Shown here one piece after another: positions 56,352-64,000 of a DNA stretch of 64,000 bases; the stretch's first letter is position 1, and every line of letters begins with the position of its first letter. This stretch comes from Porphyromonas crevioricanis (GTDB lineage: Bacteria; Bacteroidota; Bacteroidia; Bacteroidales; Porphyromonadaceae): NCBI RefSeq assembly GCF_900167225.1, contig NZ_FUXH01000001.1:217892-281891 (forward strand), written 5' to 3'. Under the pieces are notes generated by a model that had not been told where the DNA came from, did no database searches, and was given only the letters and a program-made list of their open reading frames with translations. The position numbers and the translations under genes were made by a program.

Positions 56352-59300
56352 ATGGAATGGAAACGCTATCGTTTGGCCAATAATGTCCTAGGATGGTTCT
56401 CCTTTTTTGTGGCTGCCGTAGTCTATCTACTGACTATTGGCCCGACTGCTAGCCTCTGGGACTGTGCTGAATTTATTGTGTGTGTCAATAAATTGGAGGT
56501 CGGCCATCCACCTGGAGCTCCGTTCTTCATGCTTGTCTATAATGTGGTAAGCCATTTCACTTCAGACCCCTCTCTGGTCGCTTGGCTGTGCAATGCAACT
56601 TCGGCCTTGCTGTCAGCTTTCACCATACTTTTCTTGTATTGGACTACGACGGCTCTCGTGCGAAGAGTAGTTGCTCCAAAATATCTCGATCAAGAGCTCA
56701 CTCTCCCTCAAGCAATTGTAATCTTGGGAGGAGGTTTGGTGGCTGCCTTGACGTATACTTTCACGGATTCTTTCTGGTTCAACGCGGTAGAAGCTGAGGT
56801 CTATGCCTTCAGCTCCTTCTTTACTGCTATTGTCTTTTGGCTCATGCTCAAATGGGCCGATCGAGCAGACAATGAGCGCAGTGACCGTTGGCTTATCCTC
56901 ATTGCCTATCTCATGGGGCTCTCTATTGGAGTACACTTGCTCAACCTGCTGTGTATACCCGCAATGGGACTCATATACTACTATCGACGCTCCTCGAAAA
57001 CCACAGCCAAGGGATGGTTAGGGGCAATCTTGTTGAGCTGCCTCATAGTAGGGGTAATGATGTATGGTGTGATCCAGGGGGTAGCCAAAGCTGCTGGGAC
57101 ATTCGATCTCTTCGCTGTAAATACATTGGGGCTTCCTTTCAATTCCGGTATATACATCTACTTGGTGATATTGGCTGCAGCTCTTGTTTGGGGTGTGTAC
57201 GAATCCGACCGTGCTACCAAGGGATACTTCAGAAGCGAGATGCGCGTGAAGATGAGCTTTCTTCTCACTGTATTGCTAATGGGTATTCCGTTCTTAGGCT
57301 CCGGTTTATGGCTGGGTTTGATCCTCTCTGTCGCTCTGGGGATATATCTGTTTTCATCCAAAAACATAAGTGTGAAACTGCTACATATGTTGCAGATGAG
57401 CCTTATGGTGATTGTGATTGGCTATACCTCCTATGGCGTTATTCTGGTGAGAGCCGCTGCCAAGCCCCCTATGAACGAGAACGATCCGTCCAATGCCTTT
57501 GCCATGCGTTCCTATTTGGCTCGTGAGCAATACGGATCCAACCCTCTGTTGTACGGACCTACATTCACCGCCCGTGCTTATCAATTTGAGTATGACAAGG
57601 TTTACAAGAAAGATGTAACAGCTGGTAAGGATCGCTATATACCACTGAACAAAGATATTCCCGAGTATAAGTACCGCAGCGAAGATAAGATGCTCTTCCC
57701 TCGGATTTTTGATCCTTCTCCCAGCCATGTAGAAGGGTACAATATATGGATGGGTAGAAATCCTAATGACATGAGCACTCCTACGTTTTTGGACAACTTG
57801 AGATTCTTTGCTTCCTATCAGGTCAATTATATGTACTGGAGGTACTTTTTTTGGAACTTCGTGGGGCGTCAAAATGATTTGCAAGGCGACGGCTCTCTAA
57901 CCAAGGGAAATGTGATGACCGGCATTTCGCCAATTGATAATGCTCTCATAGGGCCGACCGATGAGATGCCAGATGATATAGTGGCCAATAAGGGGCATAA
58001 TGTCTATTATTTGCTTCCTCTGCTATTGGGGCTTTTGGGATTTTTGTACCAGGTACTCAAAGGGGAGAGAGGTAATCAGGCTTTTTGGATCACTTTTGCC
58101 TTGTTCTTCATGACGGGCTTAGCCATCGTGATCTATGTAAATCAATACACAGGTCAGCCACGTGAGCGAGACTATTCGTACGTGGGTTCGTTCTATGCTT
58201 TCTGTATCTGGATTGGTTTCGGGTTAGCCATGCTGTATGAATTATTGACAAAGATCAAATCTTTACCCCGAGTGGCTGCCGCTTTGATAGCCACGGTTTT
58301 GTCTTTGGTGGTACCGATCCAGATGGCAGCACAGAATTGGGATGACCACGATCGATCCGGACGAACTGCTACCAAAGACTTTGGAACTAATTTCTTGGAA
58401 AGCTGTGAGCCGAACTCTGTTATTTTCTGTTTTGGAGACAATGATACTTTTCCTCTCTGGTATTGCCAAGAGATAGAGGGTATACGCACCGATGTACGAG
58501 CTTGTAATCTCAGTTATTTAGGGGCAGATTGGTATGTAGATCAGATGAAGCAAGAGGCGTACCGAAGTCAACCTCTACCAATGAATACCTATCAACCGAA
58601 TTTCTACTCTGTCCATAACATCGTACGTCTGAACCCTCAGGGCTCTCCGATGGATATAGGTCAGGCATTGGATGCAACTTATGCCGATAATCGATCTGAG
58701 TACCCTCTCTTACCATCTTCTTCGTTAATCCTCCAGAATGATAGTGCTGCTCTGAATATATTGCCCAATGAATTGAAGCCTTACTTTCAGCCACAAATGG
58801 ATTTGTCTTTGGCTGGGAAGAGTTTTGTCGGGCGTACTGAAATAGCTCTACTCGATATGCTCCGGCACAACCGATGGGAGCGACCACTTTACTGGTGTAT
58901 CTCTTCTCCAACTGAGACTCTATCAAACTTGAGAGATTATCTCGTGCAAGAAGGCATGGCTTTCCGTATGTACCCGGCAACAGGTCGTCAATCATACGCA
59001 TTGGGCAACTTGGATAGATCATACCAAGTATTTATGGAAAAGTTTGCTTTCGGTGGGGCTCACGATCCTTCGGTTTATTTCGATGCAAACGTGAGAGGAA
59101 TGGCTGAAACAGTTCGTTCCAATGCTGCAGCTCCTTTGGCCAAAGCTCTGGTCGCTCGTGGAGACAAAGAGAAGGCTCAAGCAGTGCTTCGTAAGACCCT
59201 CAAAGGAATAAATCCCAAGGTAGTGCCTTACGATCGGGTACGCTCATTGTCCTTTGCGCAAGCACTCTATGCGGCAGACATGAGACAAGAGGGCGATGAA

Positions 59301-59612
59301 GTAATATCATCCATTTGCAACTCTGCGATCAAATCTTTGCGTTGGTTTTTGCGTCTTAGCCCATCTAGGCTGGAGCGCGTGATTAAAGAGGGAGATGTAC
59401 AACTCTGTTTCCTATCCGCTACCGAGTGTATAGCTTTAGCTCAAGCGATGAATAGCAGTGTGCTCAATGAGAATGAGAAGGAAGTAAGACGATTGTATGC
59501 CTTATTTACCGGAAGTCCGTATGAAAACGCTCCGCAGGATAGTCAACAAAAGACTGATCAAGCAGAAAAGGCAACACCAGATGCTTCTCCTGCCGATTCC
59601 TCTGCAGAATAA
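56352..59612 (+). CDS. DUF2723 multi-spanning membrane protein, glycosyltransferase-like
   Basis: A 1086-residue protein (1105 if an ATG at 56295 is used). The family start is MEWKRYRLANNVLGWF followed by TIGPTASLWDCAEFI, which holds the acidic pair thought to be catalytic in PMT-like GT-C glycosyltransferases. About a dozen transmembrane helices fill the first 600 residues; the rest is a periplasmic domain with CFGDNDTFPLWY and a TPR-like helical end. The tail is low-complexity (Gln, Asp, Ala, Ser). A lipid-linked sugar donor is likely, but the acceptor is unknown. It heads a run with a deacetylase and mnmD. Confidence 0.85.
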   Translation: MEWKRYRLANNVLGWFSFFVAAVVYLLTIGPTASLWDCAEFIVCVNKLEVGHPPGAPFFMLVYNVVSHFTSDPSLVAWLCNATSALLSAFTILFLYWTTTALVRRVVAPKYLDQELTLPQAIVILGGGLVAALTYTFTDSFWFNAVEAEVYAFSSFFTAIVFWLMLKWADRADNERSDRWLILIAYLMGLSIGVHLLNLLCIPAMGLIYYYRRSSKTTAKGWLGAILLSCLIVGVMMYGVIQGVAKAAGTFDLFAVNTLGLPFNSGIYIYLVILAAALVWGVYESDRATKGYFRSEMRVKMSFLLTVLLMGIPFLGSGLWLGLILSVALGIYLFSSKNISVKLLHMLQMSLMVIVIGYTSYGVILVRAAAKPPMNENDPSNAFAMRSYLAREQYGSNPLLYGPTFTARAYQFEYDKVYKKDVTAGKDRYIPLNKDIPEYKYRSEDKMLFPRIFDPSPSHVEGYNIWMGRNPNDMSTPTFLDNLRFFASYQVNYMYWRYFFWNFVGRQNDLQGDGSLTKGNVMTGISPIDNALIGPTDEMPDDIVANKGHNVYYLLPLLLGLLGFLYQVLKGERGNQAFWITFALFFMTGLAIVIYVNQYTGQPRERDYSYVGSFYAFCIWIGFGLAMLYELLTKIKSLPRVAAALIATVLSLVVPIQMAAQNWDDHDRSGRTATKDFGTNFLESCEPNSVIFCFGDNDTFPLWYCQEIEGIRTDVRACNLSYLGADWYVDQMKQEAYRSQPLPMNTYQPNFYSVHNIVRLNPQGSPMDIGQALDATYADNRSEYPLLPSSSLILQNDSAALNILPNELKPYFQPQMDLSLAGKSFVGRTEIALLDMLRHNRWERPLYWCISSPTETLSNLRDYLVQEGMAFRMYPATGRQSYALGNLDRSYQVFMEKFAFGGAHDPSVYFDANVRGMAETVRSNAAAPLAKALVARGDKEKAQAVLRKTLKGINPKVVPYDRVRSLSFAQALYAADMRQEGDEVISSICNSAIKSLRWFLRLSPSRLERVIKEGDVQLCFLSATECIALAQAMNSSVLNENEKEVRRLYALFTGSPYENAPQDSQQKTDQAEKATPDASPADSSAE

Positions 59613-59624
59613 AGAACTCCGATT

Positions 59625-60347
59625 TTGATAGACAGGATCATATGCCGTGTGCCGATGTGGTACCGGGCACTTATACCAGGTGCCCGGTGGCGAATCCCTG
59701 CCCGAGAAGGGAAGAGTATCTATCTGACTTTTGATGATGGGCCTATACCCGAGGTTACTCCTTGGGTTCTGGACGAACTGGACAGGCTGGGAGTAAAGGC
59801 AACTTTTTTTTGTGTTGGAGATAATGTCAGGAAGTACCCTGACTTACTGGTCGAAATTCTTCGTCGTGGGCATGGTATTGGCAATCATACTTATCATCAC
59901 ATACAAGGGCTCAAGACTTCCGCAAACCGATATTTAGAAGATGTAGAAAAAGCCGATGCCCTTATTGGTTCTCGCTATTTTCGTCCGCCACACGGACACC
60001 TGCGACTGTCTCAAATCAAGAAGTTGAGCAATCGATTCGACCTGATCATGTGGGATGTTGTGACTAGAGATTACAATGCTTCTCTATCTCCCGAAACAAT
60101 CATGGGCTATGTGCGTCGTTATGCACGTAATGGCTCAATCATTGTTTTTCACGACTCACTCAAGGCGCAAAAGAATATGCGCATTGTGATGCCACAAGCG
60201 GTAGAATGGCTCCTAGAGCAAGGGTACCGCTTCATGCGCATAGGGGATGATCTTGATCCCATAGATACCTCCTTGCCCAGCAGAATACGAGAGATCATCT
60301 CTATGGGGCAGGATGAAGAACAATCATCATCCTCTCTACTTCTATGA
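59625..60347 (+). CDS. Polysaccharide deacetylase family protein
   Basis: A 240-residue CE4 (NodB-like) enzyme. YLTFDDGPIPE carries the catalytic and metal Asp; GNHTYHH has the two metal His residues four apart; RPPHG and IIVFHDS are motifs 3 and 5. No signal peptide is clear, so it may act in the cytosol or at the membrane. It removes acetyl groups from an N-acetyl sugar polymer, the identity of which is unknown. The start is a TTG 12 bases after the DUF2723 stop; an ATG at 59655 is possible. It overlaps mnmD by four bases. Confidence 0.87.
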   Translation: MIDRIICRVPMWYRALIPGARWRIPAREGKSIYLTFDDGPIPEVTPWVLDELDRLGVKATFFCVGDNVRKYPDLLVEILRRGHGIGNHTYHHIQGLKTSANRYLEDVEKADALIGSRYFRPPHGHLRLSQIKKLSNRFDLIMWDVVTRDYNASLSPETIMGYVRRYARNGSIIVFHDSLKAQKNMRIVMPQAVEWLLEQGYRFMRIGDDLDPIDTSLPSRIREIISMGQDEEQSSSSLLL

Positions 60348-61069
60348 CTATGTCCCCTCAAGCAGAAGAAAAGCCCTTTCTTGTCACTACTGAAGATGGT
60401 TCCCCAACTCTCTACAGACGGGAGAATAAGGAATATTATCATTCCATACACGGGGCTGTCACGGAGAGTACACACATATTCATAGAAGCAGGCTTAAAGT
60501 ATCACGTAGCTAAGTTAGGCCCCGGTTGCTTCTTTTGCTCGAGACAACCTTTGCGATTGTTTGAGTTGGGCTTCGGAACTGGTCTCAATGCTTTGCTAAC
60601 ACTTGCCGAAGCCGAAAAACTTCGGCAAAGACTCATTTACTACAGCATTGAGTTGCATCCGATCGAGGTCGACATCTACGAACAACTGGAGTACGAATTG
60701 CCTCACTCGGACAAATTGCTCATGCGGGATTATCTAAGAGAAATGCACAGAGCTCCATGGGATGAACCCATTGCCCTAACTCCATACTTCACCCTGCATA
60801 AGATCGAAGGTGATGTATTGCGTAGAAAGCTGCCTGATGACATCGACATTTTCTATATGGATGCCTTCTCTCCTGAGTCTCAATCAGAACTTTGGACACT
60901 CGACTTATTTAAGCGATTGCAGCAGATTGCCAACCCGGGGGCTACCCTTACGACTTATTGCGCTAAAGGCGATGTACGACGCACTCTGCTCGAAGTCGGT
61001 TTTTCTGTGGAAAAACTCCCTGGACCTCCCGGTAAGCGACATATTTTACGCGCCACCAAACTGAACTAA
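60344..61069 (+). CDS. mnmD: tRNA U34 methyltransferase MnmD (stand-alone)
   Basis: A 241-residue Rossmann methyltransferase. FELGFGTGLNALLTLAEAE holds the SAM loop, and FYMDAFSPESQSELW is the catalytic block. GPPGKRHILRA is near the end. It matches the methyltransferase half of MnmC without the FAD oxidase half, the usual form in Bacteroidota, so another route must give the aminomethyl substrate. It overlaps the deacetylase gene by four bases. Confidence 0.9.
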   Translation: MTMSPQAEEKPFLVTTEDGSPTLYRRENKEYYHSIHGAVTESTHIFIEAGLKYHVAKLGPGCFFCSRQPLRLFELGFGTGLNALLTLAEAEKLRQRLIYYSIELHPIEVDIYEQLEYELPHSDKLLMRDYLREMHRAPWDEPIALTPYFTLHKIEGDVLRRKLPDDIDIFYMDAFSPESQSELWTLDLFKRLQQIANPGATLTTYCAKGDVRRTLLEVGFSVEKLPGPPGKRHILRATKLN

Positions 61070-61126
61070 TCCTATCCGATGCGTGTTCTGACAAGGAAAT
61101 CATATCAAATATAACAACATATTTCT

Positions 61127-62029
61127 ATGGACAACAACCAATCTACAACCTACACCCTGCTCGATGGGAAGAAGGTCTCTCAAGAAATCAAACAGGAGAT
61201 TTCTGCCGAGGTACAACGGATGGTCGAAGCCGGCCTCAAACGTCCTCATTTGGCCGCCGTATTAGTCGGGCACGATGGTGGCAGTGAGACCTATGTGGCT
61301 AGCAAGGTAAAAGCTTGCGAAGAAGTGGGTTTTGGATCTTCTCTGATTCGCTTTGAAGATGATATCACCGAAGAGGAGCTCCTTGCCTGTGTGGATCGTC
61401 TCAACAAGGATACAGACGTAGACGGCTTTATCGTACAAGTTCCTTTGCCCAAGCATATCAACGAACAAAGAGTTATTGAAGCGATCTCTCCATCGAAAGA
61501 CGTAGACGGCTTCCATCCGATCAATGTTGGTCGTCTGAGCATCGGTCTACCTGGATTTGTATCTGCTACGCCCAAAGGTGTGATAGAACTACTTCGTAGA
61601 TATAATATCCCCACAAAGGGAAAACACTGTGTGATACTGGGGCGTAGCAATATCGTGGGAAAGCCGATGTCTATGCTCATGGTAGAGAAAGCTCAACCAG
61701 GAGATTGTACGGTGACTGTATGTCATAGCAGAACAGCCAATCTCGAAGAAATTGCTCGGTCGGCTGATATCCTGATCGCTGCTATGGGACGTCCTGAGAG
61801 TGTAACAAAGGAGATGATAAAGCCCGGAGCAATCGTGATAGATGTGGGCACGACCCTCGTACCGGATGCTTCTCGTAAGAGTGGAGTAAGACTGACCGGA
61901 GATGTGAAGTTCGACGAAGTAGCCCCTCTTACCTCTTTCATCACTCCGGTACCCGGTGGTGTCGGTCCCATGACTATTGCTTGTCTGATGATGAATACAC
62001 TGGAGGCTGCAAAGGCTGCTTTAAAGTAA
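61127..62029 (+). CDS. folD: Methylenetetrahydrofolate dehydrogenase/cyclohydrolase
   Basis: A 300-residue bifunctional enzyme of one-carbon folate metabolism. [17 protein letters not shown] has the catalytic Lys, [13 protein letters not shown] and [14 protein letters not shown] follow, and [13 protein letters not shown] plus [15 protein letters not shown] complete the family. Length is normal. It is followed by a repeat element with inverted arms. Confidence 0.97.
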   Translation: MDNNQSTTYTLLDGKKVSQEIKQEISAEVQRMVEAGLKRPHLAAVLVGHDGGSETYVASKVKACEEVGFGSSLIRFEDDITEEELLACVDRLNKDTDVDGFIVQVPLPKHINEQRVIEAISPSKDVDGFHPINVGRLSIGLPGFVSATPKGVIELLRRYNIPTKGKHCVILGRSNIVGKPMSMLMVEKAQPGDCTVTVCHSRTANLEEIARSADILIAAMGRPESVTKEMIKPGAIVIDVGTTLVPDASRKSGVRLTGDVKFDEVAPLTSFITPVPGGVGPMTIACLMMNTLEAAKAALK

Positions 62030-62130
62030 AAAGTAGCTCTCAAAGTATTTAGCAAACAAAGCAAAGATCAATAATGAGGAAATATTCGATCGAATACTAA
62101 ACTTGCCTTCTTTTTCCCCTCTTTCCAAGT

Positions 62131-62253
62131 TCCGATGAATAAGGCTTTCTGGAGAGGGCGAAATTATCTCCTGAGAGAATAATCGTTAGCTCCTGTATTA
62201 GCGAAATTTCTCTCAGGAGATATTTTTGCTCCCTCCTGTTTTATTTTACGTCT
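62131..62253 (+). repeat. Intergenic inverted-repeat element, copy 2
   Basis: This copy of the element at 39981 begins CCGATGAATAAGGCT. Its inverted arms are TATCTCCTGAGAG and CTCTCAGGAGATA. One base differs from copy 1 in each arm (C to A on the left, G to T on the right), so the pairing is kept. It lies 102 bases after folD. The 250 bases from here to the next gene show nothing else I can support. Confidence 0.77.
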
Positions 62254-62501
62254 CTCTTAATGGGATAATTTTCGTTCTTTCTCGTGCTAGTCAAAAAAGA
62301 CTCCTCTCGACATAAAAAAGTTAGCTTTGAAAAAACAAAAACCTAAAATTATCCTGAATGAGGTGACAGTCATCTCTGACCAGTAACAATTCAAATCAGT
62401 GTAGACCCCATTTCGAATTACCCTTCCCTCTTGACGATCTATTTTTTCAGTGCACGTTAGACCATAAATGATATATTTAACTCATATAACAGTGTAGAAC
62501 G

Positions 62502-63167
62502 ATGAAAAATATCGGACATTACTTCGCAATCTTTTTTCTATGCCTTGTTGGTATATCCAATCAGTCTATTTGGGCACAGACTTCCGAGGTTTCTTCGGAT
62601 GACGACTCCTCCCAACAATTGTTTAAGTGGATTTCTCTCTCCTTTGAAACAGGCCGAGGAACTGCCTTTCTGAATAGTGATATTACGTCGGGGGAGAATC
62701 AAATTTCCAATTACAGAGATGTGATGAGTGGATACAATATACGAATGGCCCTATACTTCAAGGATAAAACTCGCAGTAATCTGGGGCTTTTCGTCAATAG
62801 TCTTAACTATTCCAATCAGTCACCACATAGGAAAGTAGCCGAGATTACAAAGTTGGATTTTGGTTTGGCATCACGTACCCGCATGTACCAAAGAGGAGTA
62901 CATCGAATCTATTCTGAAAGCGAATTGGGTGCTTCCTACACGACCTTCACTTCAGCTCAGGAAGTGACCGAGGTGGTGCCCTCTTCTCGTTGGGGCCTTG
63001 CAGTCGGACTCTCCTTCCAATATGCTCATAGACTTGATTGGGGACAGGAAATTGGTGTTAAAGCCTTTGTTAATGCCTCTCCGTTCTTTGGTAAAACTCC
63101 TGCTAGTGTGACTATAAAACCTCTTGGCTCCTACTCTCTAGGGCTCGGTGTTTCTCTTACTCTGTAA
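62502..63167 (+). CDS. Exported beta-rich protein, probable outer membrane barrel
   Basis: A 221-residue protein with a signal peptide (about 1-25, ending IWAQ). The mature part is rich in strands with alternating aromatic and polar residues (ISLSFETG, GYNIRMALYF, RIYSESELGASY, WGLAVGLSFQYAH), and it ends LGLGVSLTL, consistent with a small outer membrane barrel. I do not recognise the family. It stands alone, followed by a strong terminator. Confidence 0.7.
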   Translation: MKNIGHYFAIFFLCLVGISNQSIWAQTSEVSSDDDSSQQLFKWISLSFETGRGTAFLNSDITSGENQISNYRDVMSGYNIRMALYFKDKTRSNLGLFVNSLNYSNQSPHRKVAEITKLDFGLASRTRMYQRGVHRIYSESELGASYTTFTSAQEVTEVVPSSRWGLAVGLSFQYAHRLDWGQEIGVKAFVNASPFFGKTPASVTIKPLGSYSLGLGVSLTL

Positions 63168-63203
63168 ACTCCGGAATTTTTATAGTGAAACTAGTCTAAA
63201 GTA

Positions 63204-63245
63204 AAAGGGTGTGCCGAATATTTTCAGCACACCCTTTCTTTTTAG
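63204..63245 (+). terminator. Rho-independent terminator
   Basis: AAAGGGTGTGC (63204-63214) pairs perfectly with GCACACCCTTT (63227-63237), followed by C and a T run. The 290 bases after it hold no gene or clear promoter. Confidence 0.9.
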
Positions 63246-63532
63246 TTTTCAGGTTCAATAGAAGCTGTGCAGAGCTCTCCCTCAAAGGCAACATAGAAGG
63301 CTTTGGGAGATTTTGCGGAATGTTGTAATCGCAAAGAGTTTTGAAAGCAGGGTAGGGGAGCATCAAAACAACTTAAACCATGAGTTAGTCGTTTTTTTTT
63401 GCGAAAGCTGTTCTAATCTCGTGTGTATTACTCCAAAAACAGAATCAGTATCCCATGTGTTAAATACGTATTCGGATAAATGTGATTAACCGAAGAGTGA
63501 GCCATTAATGCGGATTTTATTGTCTTGATATT

Positions 63533-63886
63533 ATGCTTCAAAGTATTGTTCATTATACCCTGCACTTCATTGCTCCTTTGAGATTGGCATATATCTTTTT
63601 CCCGAAGCAATGGAAAAGGGCCTACATGGCAATGTTCTTGACAATGTTGGTAGATTTAGATCATCTATTTGCGATTCCAATTTTTGATCCGAACAGATGT
63701 AGTATAGGTTTCCATCCTTTGCATAGCTATTGGGCGATAGTGGTGTATTTGGTGATGTGCTTTTTGCCTTACAAACGTTGGGGGCTTCCTTGGTGGTTGA
63801 GAGCAGTTGGTATAGGCCTTCTATTCCACATGATTACGGATTTTCAGGATTATTACCTATGGAGATACCTCTACAGCTTAGTTTAG
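63533..63886 (+). CDS. DUF6122 small membrane protein
   Basis: A 117-residue protein with about three hydrophobic helices. LVDLDHLFAIP, GFHPLHSYW and FHMITDF place Asp and His residues as in the YdjM/DUF457 membrane metal hydrolase fold, so a metal site is likely. The family is known in Bacteroidota without an assigned function. The next reading frame begins nine bases later. Confidence 0.75.
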   Translation: MLQSIVHYTLHFIAPLRLAYIFFPKQWKRAYMAMFLTMLVDLDHLFAIPIFDPNRCSIGFHPLHSYWAIVVYLVMCFLPYKRWGLPWWLRAVGIGLLFHMITDFQDYYLWRYLYSLV

Positions 63887-63894
63887 TTCGGATT

Positions 63895-64000
63895 ATGAAG
63901 AAAATTCTCTCAATTCGATAATTATGGGGAGGTATAGTTTTTTTGGCAGGTATGCTATTATGTTGTATAGTACGTAGACGGGTGCTGCTTCTATTATTCG
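63895..64000 (+). pseudogene. Start of a possible secreted protein gene with an in-frame stop (partial)
   Basis: The frame from the ATG at 63895 reads MKKILSIR, then TAA, then LWGGIVFLAGMLLCC and a basic stretch that runs open to the window end. The parts before and after the stop together look like one signal peptide with a lipobox-like Cys. Either the gene has a nonsense change at codon 9, or translation starts at the in-frame ATG at 63952. The rest lies outside the window. Confidence 0.35.

Noticed and set aside
1..64000. tRNA, rRNA or insertion sequence genes
   Set aside because: No tRNA-like acceptor and T-loop pattern, no rRNA segment and no transposase motif was found in the intergenic regions read.

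Overview
The window looks like core chromosome of a Bacteroidales bacterium, most likely a Porphyromonas close to P. gingivalis. The evidence is a type IX secretion cargo protein with a C-terminal sorting domain, TonB-linked outer-membrane proteins, a class III fructose-bisphosphatase, Bacteroidota-only families (DUF2723, DUF4105, DUF6122), promoters of the TTG / TAnnTTTG type and an almost complete lack of Shine-Dalgarno sites. It also holds minisatellite-bearing intergenic elements that resemble the BrickBuilt MITE family described in P. gingivalis. Species cannot be fixed from sequence reading alone. No rRNA, tRNA, CRISPR array, transposase or phage gene was seen.

Layout. 1-5.8 kb: start of an exported protein (minus strand), a TonB-dependent receptor-like protein, a carboxynorspermidine dehydrogenase-like enzyme, nicotinamidase and an isolated precorrin-2 methyltransferase. 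5.8-6.9 kb: a long non-coding element with 16 exact 22-bp repeats plus a terminal variant. 6.9-15.2 kb (minus): kdsB-dnaG-priA-uvrB-rlmN, a compact DNA replication/repair cluster whose PriA has lost its helicase motifs. 15.3-19.9 kb (plus): flavodoxin-like oxidoreductase, then PASTA protein-rluD-ddl-acyltransferase. 19.9-24.6 kb (minus): a DUF2156 protein with a GNAT protein, the second repeat element in opposite orientation, and fbp. 24.9-31.1 kb (plus): TetR regulator, fabG, pseudouridine synthase, tsaD, cinA-type amidase, PDZ protein and an S1-domain protein. 31.3-39.9 kb (plus): type IX cargo with a thioredoxin fold, glmS and menFDBC. 40-43.6 kb: nrdD-nrdG for anaerobic dNTP synthesis. 43.6-53.2 kb (minus): radA, an amidinotransferase-fold hydrolase, yicC, secA, an apparently dead alkaline phosphatase-fold protein and a DUF4105 protein. 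53.4-64 kb (plus): mutS, DUF2723 membrane glycosyltransferase-like protein, polysaccharide deacetylase, mnmD, folD, a small outer-membrane protein, a DUF6122 protein and the start of a possibly interrupted gene.

Most genes are housekeeping: genome maintenance (uvrB, priA, dnaG, radA, mutS), cell envelope (kdsB, ddl, glmS, deacetylase), RNA modification (rlmN, two pseudouridine synthases, tsaD, mnmD) and anaerobic metabolism (menaquinone, class III ribonucleotide reductase). The unusual content is in three places: proteins that keep their fold but lose catalytic residues (PriA and the phosphatase-like protein beside secA), the two repeat-bearing elements built from AAAGC/GCTTT dyads spaced every 11 bp, and a second repeat family with covarying inverted repeats downstream of menC and folD.
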